A stretch of DNA of 64,000 bases from Flavobacterium ginsengisoli (GTDB lineage: Bacteria; Bacteroidota; Bacteroidia; Flavobacteriales; Flavobacteriaceae), in the NCBI RefSeq assembly GCF_029625315.1, contig NZ_CP121110.1, forward strand, positions 2,161,501-2,225,500. Direction: 5' to 3'. The position numbers and the translations under genes are program-made. This document shows, in pieces, positions 56,299-64,000 of this stretch. The notes beneath the pieces were generated by a model, which did not search any database, had not been told where the DNA came from, and was given only the letters and a program-made list of their open reading frames with translations. Position 1 is the stretch's first letter; every line of letters starts with the position of its first letter.

Positions 56299-58759
56299 AT
56301 GGCAAAAAATAAAAAAGAAACTGTAGATAAAAAAAACGATAAACAAGAAGGAAATAAAAGATCATTTAAGATATCCAAGCAACAAAAATTTGTTCTAGGA
56401 TGTCTTTTGGTTCTTTTTTCTATTGCCCTATTAGTTGCATTTATTTCTTTTTATGTTAACGGACAATGGCAAAATGATCAAAGCATTGTAAACCAGCTTG
56501 GCGATCGTTCTGAAATTGCTGAGAATTGGCTTGGCAAATTCGGAGCTTATCTTGCCGATTTGATTATCTATAGAGGTTTCGGGTTGGCGTCTTTTATTTT
56601 TGTACGTTTATTTTTCCTCACAGGAATGTTTTTAGCATTGGAGCTTTCTACTCAAAAGCTTAAAAACACTTGGTTCTGGGATATTTTTGCCATTATTATC
56701 GTTTCTGTACTTTTTGGCTTCTTCGCTACTTCTGCACCAGAATTAGGAGGAACAATTGGTTACGAACTCAATCTATTCCTTCAAGATTATATCGGAAAGA
56801 CAGGTACTTTGCTTACACTACTTTTCGGTTTAATTGTATATCTAATTTTCAAAATCAAATTATCGCCAGAAAAAATTCAGTCCTATTTTGATTCTACTAA
56901 GAAAGAATTCAAATCGGAATTAGATACTTTAAAACCTGCTGTTCAACAGCCCGAAAGCGCTTATAATCTAGAAGAATTTTCTATTAAAGAAGAAGCAGAA
57001 GAAGAAAATGACCCTGAATTGGATAATATTCATCTTAAAACTGTCGATTCTCAATTTGAAATCAATAAGGAGGCTTTAAAACCAACCATTTCTCATTCAT
57101 CAGAAATTGAGCTAACTCCAACTTTAAAACCAATTCAACCGCCGCCTACACAAATCACTGCCACGCCAGAAGAAGCATTTGTAATAGAAAAAGCGGAAGA
57201 AGAAGACATTATCGAAGAAAATTTGGCTTCTCGTCTAGTTGCCGATTTCGGATTATTTGATCCAACCTTGGATTTGTCAAATTACAAATTCCCAACCATC
57301 GATTTATTAAAAGAATATTCGACTGGCGGAATTACAATTAATCAGGAAGAATTAGAAGAAAACAAAAATAGAATTGTAGATACGCTTCGTAATTACAAAA
57401 TTGAAATTGCACAGATTAAAGCAACCGTTGGTCCATCGGTTACTTTATATGAAATTGTGCCAGAAGCTGGAATCAGAATTTCTAAAATTAAGAGTTTAGA
57501 AGATGATATTGCTTTGTCATTATCAGCATTAGGAATTCGTATTATTGCGCCAATTCCTGGAAAAGGCACTATCGGTATTGAGGTTCCGAACAAAAACCCA
57601 ACTATGGTTTCTATGAAAAGCGTTATTGGAGCAGACGAAGTTCCAAGAAGCCGAAATGGAATTACCAATTGCTTTAGGAAAAACCATTTCAAACGAAACT
57701 TTTGTTGTCGATCTTGCAAAAATGCCTCACTTATTGATGGCTGGAGCAACTGGACAAGGTAAATCTGTCGGATTAAATGCGGTTTTAACTTCATTGTTGT
57801 ACAAGAAACATCCTGCAGAAGTAAAATTTGTTTTGGTCGATCCGAAAAAAGTAGAGCTTACACTTTTCAATAAAATTGAAAGACATTATTTAGCTAAACT
57901 TCCTGACACTGAAGATGCTATTATTACAGATAACGCAAAAGTTGTCAATACTTTAAATTCACTTTGTACAGAAATGGATAATCGTTATTCTTTATTAAAA
58001 GATGCGATGGTTCGTAATATTAAAGAATACAACGAAAAATTCAAGTCTAGAAAATTAAATCCTGAAGCAGGACACCGATTTCTACCATACATCGTTTTGG
58101 TTGTCGATGAATTTGCCGATTTAATTATGACTGCAGGAAAAGAAGTCGAAGTTCCAATTGCTCGTTTAGCTCAATTAGCGCGTGCTATTGGTATTCACTT
58201 AATTATCGCAACACAAAGACCTTCTGTAAACGTTATTACAGGTTTAATTAAGGCCAACTTCCCTGCCAGAATTGCGTTTAGAGTAACTTCTAAAATTGAC
58301 TCTAGAACTATTTTGGATACTCAAGGTGCAGATCAGCTTATTGGACGCGGAGATTTATTATACACTAATGGAAACGACGTAATCCGTGTACAATGTGCTT
58401 TCATCGACACTCCAGAAGTAGAAAAAATTACAGATTTCATTGGCGGACAAAAAGCTTACGCTACAGCTTATTTGCTTCCAGAGTTTGTTGGAGAAGAAAG
58501 TGGCATTAATCTTGATATAGATATTTCCGAAAGAGATACTTTATTTAGAGAAGCGGCAGAGATTATTGTCAATGCACAGCAGGGTTCTGCTTCTTTATTG
58601 CAACGAAAATTAAAATTAGGATACAACAGGGCTGGTCGTTTGATCGATCAACTTGAGGCAGCAGGTATTGTTGGTCCGTTTGAAGGCAGTAAAGCACGCA
58701 GTGTAAACATCTTAGATTTAAATGCTCTTGATCAATTTTTTAATAATGAACAAAATTAA
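56299..58759 (+). CDS. ftsK: DNA translocase FtsK (frame broken once)
   Basis: About 819 residues after correction. The N-terminal region has four membrane helices (about 30-165), and an acidic linker (200-330) follows. The motor has GPSVTLYEIVPEAGIRISKIKSLEDDIALSLSA, Walker A AGATGQGKSVG, Walker B VLVVDEFADLIM and IATQRPSVNVITGLIKANFPARIAFRV. The C-terminal gamma domain reads GSASLLQRKLKLGYNRAGRLIDQLEAAGIVGP. It segregates chromosomes at division and is normally essential or near-essential. The frame switches at 57631-57636 (GCAGAC for GCAGC). Confidence 0.94.
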
Positions 58760-58811
58760 TCCAATCATGAAAGCAAAAATTCAAGAAATCAACAACAATT
58801 CTATCACAAAC

Positions 58812-59459
58812 ATGACCAAAAAGTGTTTTCAAATGGCAGTTATATTGCTTTTGAGCTTCACTTCTATTCAGGCTCAAGATAAAAAAGCGAAAGATTTATT
58901 GAACGAAGTAACTTCTAAAATAAAAAGCTACGACAATATTGTTATCGATTTTAAGTATTCTTTGAACAATGCCAAAGAAAACATCAATCAAGACAGTAAA
59001 GGAAACGTAACAATGAAAGGAAACCAATACGTTTTGAATTTCATGGGCGTTACTAAAATTTTTGACGGTCAGAAAACTTACACTATTGTTCCAGAAGACG
59101 AAGAAGTTACTATTTCTAAAGTAAACGAGAAAGATGATAATGCAATCACTCCTTCAAAAATGCTTACTTTCTTTAATTCTGGCTACAAATACAACATGGA
59201 CATTGTTCAGAATGTAAAAGGAAGAAAAATTCAATACATCAAATTAGTACCAACTAGCGGAAAAGACCAAAGAAAAGAAATTTTGTTAGGTGTTGACGTT
59301 CAGACAAAACACATCTACAATTTGATTGAAACTGGAAAAAACGGAACAAAAACAACTTTAACCGTTAATTCTTTTAAAACCAATCAGCCATTATCAAAAA
59401 ATCAATTTACCTTTGTAGCGAGTAAATACCCGAAATACTACATCAATAAATTAGATTAA
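58812..59459 (+). CDS. lolA: outer-membrane lipoprotein carrier LolA-like
   Basis: A periplasmic protein of about 215 residues with signal peptide MTKKCFQMAVILLLSFTSIQAQ and the LolA beta-barrel (KAKDLLNEVTSKIKSYDNIVIDFKYSLNN, then GNVTMKGNQYVLNFMGVTKIFDGQKTYTI). It carries lipoproteins to the outer membrane. An in-frame ATG at 58767 is an alternative start, but 58812 gives a normal signal peptide. The gene follows ftsK at once, an order common in flavobacteria. Confidence 0.85.
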   Translation: MTKKCFQMAVILLLSFTSIQAQDKKAKDLLNEVTSKIKSYDNIVIDFKYSLNNAKENINQDSKGNVTMKGNQYVLNFMGVTKIFDGQKTYTIVPEDEEVTISKVNEKDDNAITPSKMLTFFNSGYKYNMDIVQNVKGRKIQYIKLVPTSGKDQRKEILLGVDVQTKHIYNLIETGKNGTKTTLTVNSFKTNQPLSKNQFTFVASKYPKYYINKLD

Positions 59460-59467
59460 TCAGAAGG

Positions 59468-60922
59468 TTGAAAATACTAGACAAATACTTATTAAAAACA
59501 TTCTTACTTACATTTACTACGGTATTTGTAATCTTATTTTTCATATTCATACTTCAAACAGTATGGCTATTTATTTCAGAACTAGCAGGTAAAGATCTCG
59601 ACTTAATATTGGTCGTGAAATTCCTGCTTTTTTCTATGCCTCGTATTATTCCTCTGGTTTTACCTTTATCGGTTTTACTAGCATCGATTATGACTTTCGG
59701 AAATCTAGCCGAAAACTACGAGTTCGCAGCCATGAAATCTTCAGGAATCTCGTCGCAAAGAGCTATGAGAATCTTGATCATTTTTATTTTCGTTTTAAGT
59801 ATTGTTGCATTTTGGTTTGCAAATAACGTTATTCCGTATGCAGAATATAAATTTGTTAATTTTAGAAAAAACATCGCACAAGCCAAACCTGCAATGGCCA
59901 TTGCTGAAGGCCAGTTTAACGATGTTGGCACTTATAACATTAAAGTAAATAAAAAATCTGGCGAAAATGGCAACCGTCTTACTGGCGTAACAATTCACGA
60001 GAAAGCAAATAATATGGGTGAAAACAAAACCGTAATTAAAGCTAAAACTGGTTTGTTAGTTAGTAATGAAAAATCAAGCATTTTAAAACTGGTTTTAAAT
60101 GATGGTTATTATTATCAAGACGTTACTCCAAAAAAATATGAAGATCGTGCGAAAATGCCTTTTATAAAAGGAAAATTTAAAACACAGATCATCAATATTG
60201 ACTTATCTGAACTAAATAAAGTTGACGACAGCAAAGAAAGCATTGCAGGAACAAATGGAATGCTTAATGTTAATGAATTACGTTATACTTTAGACTCATT
60301 AAACAAGAATTTAAACAACGAAATTATTTCCTTCTCAGAGAATATTAATCAGCGTGTCGGAATTAAAAAAATCTACAGAGATACTCAAAAAAACATCAAG
60401 AAGAAACCGCTTCCAAATGATCTTTTATCTATTTACTCTAACAAAGACAAGGTAGATATTTTAAAAATGGCTGGAAGCAATATAACGAGCAATATATACT
60501 CTATTGACACTACTCAACAAGATTTAAAGAACAAACAACGAGACATTAATAAACACCTTCTCGCATTATACGAGAAATTCGTTATTGCTTTTGCTTGCTT
60601 TTTAATGTTCTTTATTGGAGCTCCACTTGGTGCGATTATTAGAAAAGGAGGACTTGGACTTCCTATTGTATTTGCGGTTTTAATTTTTATTACTTTCCAT
60701 TTCATCAATACATTCGGAAAAAGACTATCTCAAGAAGGCGGAATGACCCCTTTTTTGGGATCATGGATGTCATCTTTCATCTTGTCTCCACTCGCAGTAT
60801 TATTAACCTATCGCGCCACAAATGACAATGGGCTAATTAATTTTGATGCGATTACAACTCCGATTTCAAAACTATTTCAGAAAATCTCTGAGCGGTTTTT
60901 ACCTGCTCAAAAGCAAAAATAA
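59468..60922 (+). CDS. LptF/LptG family permease (LPS export)
   Basis: This 484-residue protein begins [33 protein letters not shown] and has six predicted helices in two groups of three around a periplasmic domain (about 120-370). [19 protein letters not shown] is the LptF/G coupling-helix motif, and [17 protein letters not shown] is the second conserved block. It extracts LPS from the inner membrane with LptB. The start codon is TTG. The gene starts 8 bases after lolA. Confidence 0.9.
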   Translation: MKILDKYLLKTFLLTFTTVFVILFFIFILQTVWLFISELAGKDLDLILVVKFLLFSMPRIIPLVLPLSVLLASIMTFGNLAENYEFAAMKSSGISSQRAMRILIIFIFVLSIVAFWFANNVIPYAEYKFVNFRKNIAQAKPAMAIAEGQFNDVGTYNIKVNKKSGENGNRLTGVTIHEKANNMGENKTVIKAKTGLLVSNEKSSILKLVLNDGYYYQDVTPKKYEDRAKMPFIKGKFKTQIINIDLSELNKVDDSKESIAGTNGMLNVNELRYTLDSLNKNLNNEIISFSENINQRVGIKKIYRDTQKNIKKKPLPNDLLSIYSNKDKVDILKMAGSNITSNIYSIDTTQQDLKNKQRDINKHLLALYEKFVIAFACFLMFFIGAPLGAIIRKGGLGLPIVFAVLIFITFHFINTFGKRLSQEGGMTPFLGSWMSSFILSPLAVLLTYRATNDNGLINFDAITTPISKLFQKISERFLPAQKQK

Positions 60923-60924
60923 TT

Positions 60925-62058
60925 ATGTCAACAACAAAAATACAACTGAATACCATTGAAGAAGCTATAGAAGATATTCGTCAAGGTAAAGTAATCATTG
61001 TAGTCGATGATGAGGATCGCGAAAATGAAGGAGATTTTTGGCTGCGGCCGAAAAAGTAACACCAGAAATGATCAATTTTATGGCTACTCACGGACGCGGA
61101 TTAATTTGTACACCACTTACAGAAAGCCGATGCAAAGAATTAGATCTTCGCGCCATGGTGACCAATAATACAGATCATATGGAAACTGCTTTTACAGTTT
61201 CTGTTGATTTAAAAGGCCAAGGAGTTACTACAGGTATTTCTGCTGCCGATAGATCAAAAACAGTTCAATCTTTAGTTGATCCAAATACAAAACCTCACGA
61301 TTTAGCTCGTCCTGGACATATTTTCCCTTTAATAGCTAAACAAGGCGGTGTTTTAAGAAGAACTGGACATACCGAAGTCGCAATTGATTTTGCACGTTTG
61401 GCAGGATTTAAACCAGCAGGTGTAATCTGCGAAATTTTGAACGAAGACGGAACAATGTCGCGTTTGCCAGAATTGATTAAAGTCGCTAAAAAGTTTGATC
61501 TAAAACTAGTTTCTATCGAAGATTTGGTTGCTTATAGAATGCGAGCATGATAGTTTGATTGTTAAAAAAGAAGATTTTGATATCGAAACTCGTTTTGGAA
61601 CATTCAGATTAAGAGCTTACGAACAAACTACAAATAAGCAAATACATATTGCCTTAACCAAAGGAACTTGGAATCTTGGCGAACCTATCTTAACGAGAAT
61701 CCACTCTTCTCAGGTAAATAACGACTTGCTAGGCACATTGACTAATAATGCAGAACAGCAATTGGACGATATGTTCAAAGTGATTAATGAGAACGGAAAA
61801 GGTGCTGTTATCTTCATTAATCAAGACATGACAGCTGTTAACCTTTTAAACAGAATTTCTGAACTTAAATCATTACAAGCTAACGGAACTTTAAAAGCGC
61901 CAAAAGTTATTATTGACAGCAAAGATTATGGTATTGGAGCTCAAATTCTTCATGATTTAGATATTTCTAAAATTAGATTGGTTTCAAATACAGAACAAAC
62001 AAAACGAGTTGGTATGATTGGATACGGACTTGAAATTACAGAATACGTTAAATACTAA
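60925..62058 (+). CDS. ribBA: RibBA-type 3,4-dihydroxy-2-butanone-4-phosphate synthase with RibA-like C-terminus (two breaks)
   Basis: RibB comes first: [37 protein letters not shown], and [29 protein letters not shown] RibA-like half follows ([10 protein letters not shown] ... [16 protein letters not shown]) that lacks the zinc-binding cysteine cluster of GTP cyclohydrolase II, so this half is probably inactive, as in many flavobacterial proteins. Two breaks interrupt it. One T is missing from the T6 run at 61034-61039 (GDFLAAAEK expected), and GCGAGC replaces GCAGC at 61541-61546 (YRMQHDSLIV restored). The corrected protein is about 377 residues. Riboflavin synthesis. Confidence 0.88.
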
Positions 62059-62059
62059 T

Positions 62060-62458
62060 ATGGGAACAGTAGAAGAAAGAATTCAAAAATCAGAAACTCG
62101 AATTTTTAAAGCCGTTTTTCCTAGCACAACCAATCATTACGACACTCTTTTTGGAGGAACGGCACTACATCTTATGGATGAAGTTGCTTTTATCTGTGCT
62201 ACTCGTTTTAGCCGTAAAAAAGTTGTAACGATTTCTACAGGTCAAATTGACTTTAAAAAAGCAATTCCAGCAGGAACTTTAATCGAATTAGTGGCAAAAG
62301 TAGATAGCGTTGGAAGAACAAGCTGTAAAATTCATGTCGATATTTTTATGGAACAAATGTATTCTGAGCTTCGCGAAACGGTTGTTTCAGGAACTTTTTC
62401 GTTTGTTGCTGTCGATGAAAACAAAAAACCAACGCCAATTTTAGACGATTTGGATTAA
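62060..62458 (+). CDS. acyl-CoA thioesterase (hotdog fold, BFIT-type)
   Basis: This 132-residue single hotdog domain has NHYDTLFGGTALHLMDEVAFICATRFSRKKVVTISTGQIDFKKAIPAG, the bacterial acyl-CoA thioester hydrolase motif with the active-site Asp in LMDE. It hydrolyses acyl-CoA. The ATG lies one base after the ribBA stop; a longer frame from 62018 overlaps ribBA and is not used. Confidence 0.88.
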   Translation: MGTVEERIQKSETRIFKAVFPSTTNHYDTLFGGTALHLMDEVAFICATRFSRKKVVTISTGQIDFKKAIPAGTLIELVAKVDSVGRTSCKIHVDIFMEQMYSELRETVVSGTFSFVAVDENKKPTPILDDLD

Positions 62459-62569
62459 TTTTTTAAAAAATCTCTTTTTCGGAAATACTGATACTTAGAC
62501 ACTTGAAAATTATTTTAAAAAACTTCAAAAAAAAGTCTAAAAAAAGTTTTCAGAACCAAAAAACCGTCT

Positions 62570-62577
62570 TATATTTG
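62570..62577 (+). promoter_or_regulatory. -7 box of the tRNA-Ser gene
   Basis: TATATTTG, 32 bases before the tRNA, matches the Bacteroidota -7 element. Its -33 partner is not clear. Confidence 0.55.
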
Positions 62578-62609
62578 CACCCGCAATCAGACAATGAGAG
62601 CAACATACT

Positions 62610-62693
62610 GGAGAAATGGCAGAGCGGTCGAATGCGGCAGTCTTGAAAACTGTTGACTGTAACAGGTCCGGGGTTCGAATCCCTCTTTCTCCG
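62610..62693 (+). tRNA. tRNA-Ser(UGA)
   Basis: GGAGAAA pairs with TTTCTCC as the acceptor stem, with discriminator G at 62693. The anticodon loop is CUUGAAA with anticodon UGA, a long variable arm (TGTTGACTGTAACA region) follows, and the T arm is GGGGTTCGAATCCC. The long variable arm and UGA make it a serine tRNA. CCA is not encoded. Confidence 0.97.
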
Positions 62694-62921
62694 CTGAGAG
62701 CTTAAAAAGAGACTTTTCAAAGTTTACAAAAAAGGCTAAAATTCACGGGAAACCCTGCAGATCTTAAGATCAGCAGGGTTTTGTCTTTTAAGTGCATTTT
62801 CATTATTTTCAAAACCGCACAGAACTTTCGTGGCAGAATCGTGGCGCAACACAGAAAAAAATATAATAAATGCAGTATATAAGAGGAATGAGCAAAAAGT
62901 TGCTATCCCTCTTTCTCCGCT
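62679..62921. repeat. direct repeat of the tRNA 3' end: footprint of a lost integrated element
   Basis: ATCCCTCTTTCTCCGCT at the tRNA end (62679-62695) is repeated exactly at 62905-62921, 226 bases away. Between them are two TCGTGGC words (62828-62834 and 62839-62845, 11 bases apart), like arm-type integrase sites. No integrase gene remains. It looks like attL and attR left after internal deletion of an element that used this tRNA. Confidence 0.65.
62751..62788 (+). terminator. terminator after tRNA-Ser
   Basis: AACCCTGC and GCAGGGTT pair, with an inner ATCTTAAGAT dyad, before a T-rich run. Confidence 0.8.
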
Positions 62922-62953
62922 TCATGAGATTTCTAAGAAAATCTTCAAAAAAC

Positions 62954-62987
62954 AAAAACCTTTAGATCTTACGATTTAAAGGTTTTT
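62954..62987. terminator. second hairpin terminator
   Basis: AAAAACCTTTA and TAAAGGTTTTT pair around a 12-base loop. It would end transcription from either side in the gap before the aldo/keto reductase. No gene is seen in 62922-63187. Confidence 0.75.
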
Positions 62988-63187
62988 CTGCTTTTACAAT
63001 TATGTTTTCAAGACTTCTGAAGCCACCTAAATCATAACGCCAGATCTAGCAATCATTTGGAGGTTGATTTACTACTCTAAAAGACATTAATCACTCTTTT
63101 TTTGACAATAAAATAGCATTTTGTAACAGTGACACATTTTCTTTTAAACTTTTGTTTTCAATCTCCATTTTTTTGTATAAACCAACC

Positions 63188-64000
63188 TTAAGTCCATTCT
63201 GGAAACTGCGTTTTATTTAAGTCAAGCTTTTCAATTTCTTTTATATCAGCACTATCAAGTTTAAAATCAAAAATGTCAAGATTTTCTATAATATGTACTT
63301 TTTGAGAAGATCTCGGAATAGCTACAATGCCACGTTGGTAATGCCATCTCAAACTTACCTGCGCAGTAGTTTTACCATGTTTTTGAGCAATTTTAGTTAA
63401 TATTTCATTTGTAAAAAGACCATTACGACCTTCTGCAAAAGGAGCCCATGCTTGCATTTGGATATTATGCTGTTTTAATACCTTAAAGTCATTTGTCTGC
63501 TGAAAATAAGCGTGTGTTTCAATTTGATTTATCACAGGTTTTACCTCAGCATAAGATAAAAGAGCATCTAGTTGTACCGGATCGAAATTGCTTATGCCAA
63601 TAGCTTTAATTTTTCCCGCTTTATAAAGTTCTTCCATTGCTTTCCAAGATCCTTTCACATCACCTCTTGGACGATGAATCAGATACAGATCAAGATATTC
63701 AAGTTGCAGTTTTCTTAGTGTCTCTTCAAAACCTTTTTTAGCATTTTCATAACCAGCATCATCAACCCATAGTTTTGATGTAACAAAAAGCTTTTTCCTG
63801 TCAATTCCGCTTTGTTTTATGCCTCTGCCCACTGCTTCTTCATTTCCATACACTTTTGCAGTATCAAGAAGACGATAACCTGCCGATATAGCTTCAGCAA
63901 CTGATTGCTGGCACACTTCCCCACTAAGACCATATGTGCCAAATCCTAATATAGGCATTTTGACACCGTTATTCAGCTTGACATCTGGAATCTGAACATC
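63188..64000 (-). CDS. aldo/keto reductase, start beyond the window
   Basis: An AKR barrel with MPILGFGTYGLSGEVC, AGYRLLDTAKVYGNEEAVGRGIK (catalytic Asp and Tyr), VTSKLWVDDAGYE (catalytic Lys), LDLYLIHRPRG (catalytic His) and GISNFDPVQLDALL. It reduces carbonyls with NADPH. The frame is open to the window edge with IPDVKLNNGVK before MPILGFGTYG, the usual AKR N-terminus, so the true start is probably outside. Confidence 0.9.
   Translation of the reverse strand, partial: DVQIPDVKLNNGVKMPILGFGTYGLSGEVCQQSVAEAISAGYRLLDTAKVYGNEEAVGRGIKQSGIDRKKLFVTSKLWVDDAGYENAKKGFEETLRKLQLEYLDLYLIHRPRGDVKGSWKAMEELYKAGKIKAIGISNFDPVQLDALLSYAEVKPVINQIETHAYFQQTNDFKVLKQHNIQMQAWAPFAEGRNGLFTNEILTKIAQKHGKTTAQVSLRWHYQRGIVAIPRSSQKVHIIENLDIFDFKLDSADIKEIEKLDLNKTQFPEWT

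Noticed and set aside
16299..61546. Programmed frameshifting or real pseudogenes in dsbD, tilS, ftsK, ribBA and others
   Set aside because: The breaks share a sequence motif but no slippery site or stimulatory structure, they hit essential genes, and both insertions in either strand orientation restore GCWGC. Systematic sequence error is simpler.
62905..62921. A second tRNA gene
   Set aside because: Only the 3' end of tRNA-Ser is repeated; there is no anticodon arm or acceptor 5' strand.

Overview
The window is a stretch of AT-rich chromosome from a member of the Bacteroidota, most likely Flavobacterium. The evidence is the gene content (LpdA, RibBA with a degenerate RibA half, a T9SS-sorted GH57 amylase, a peptidoglycan-recycling cluster), TAnnTTTG-type -7 boxes, and flavobacterial intergenic repeats. 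Most genes are ordinary chromosomal genes. One 13.8 kb block is clearly foreign.

Left part (1-16445): after a partial gene and a secreted esterase, the competence-type AAA+ gene yifB/comM is cut in two. Its last 36 codons lie at 1136-1246 and the rest at 15018-16445. Between them sits a mobile element (about 1247-15019) with a large serine integrase at one end and a small serine recombinase at the other. Rejoining the halves at a shared 2-bp core and removing one inserted base gives exactly 512 codons, the usual YifB size. The cargo is an HTH regulator, a secreted protein, a Zn-protease/PD-(D/E)XK nuclease pair, and a same-strand run: DNA amino-methyltransferase, an 820-aa protein with two GHKL ATPase modules (MORC/Hsp90-like plus histidine-kinase-like), a receiver-like protein with a large uncharacterised C-terminus, and a 590-aa protein with a HEPN RNase motif. 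I match this run to no named defence system. It reads as a modification-coupled phosphorelay that could release an RNase, and it is the main candidate for a new system.

Middle (16.5-43 kb): Gfo/Idh/MocA oxidoreductases, ammonium transporter, dsbD-tilS operon, pabB, DoxX-like protein, lipocalin, lpdA, a ParE-type toxin-antitoxin pair, an Lrp regulator divergent from methionine gamma-lyase, GH57 amylase with starch-binding repeats, amino-acid permease and a FAD/Fe-S oxidase. Right (43-64 kb): mscS with a duplicated tail and MITE-like repeats, a possible structured RNA, lemA/DUF3137, a peptidoglycan-recycling cluster (anmK, YngK-like, ampG-like, nagZ-like), thiol peroxidases with thioredoxin, dgkA-ftsK-lolA-lptF/G-ribBA-thioesterase, tRNA-Ser(UGA) with the footprint of a lost integrated element, and a partial aldo/keto reductase.

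Many conserved genes carry single-base frameshifts. Ten of them are one-base insertions inside GCAGC/GCTGC, written as GCGAGC, GCAGAC or GTCAGC. That is most simply a systematic read error at a modified motif, so I describe these genes as reconstructed, probably intact genes. All functions are inferred from the sequence by eye; no search was run.
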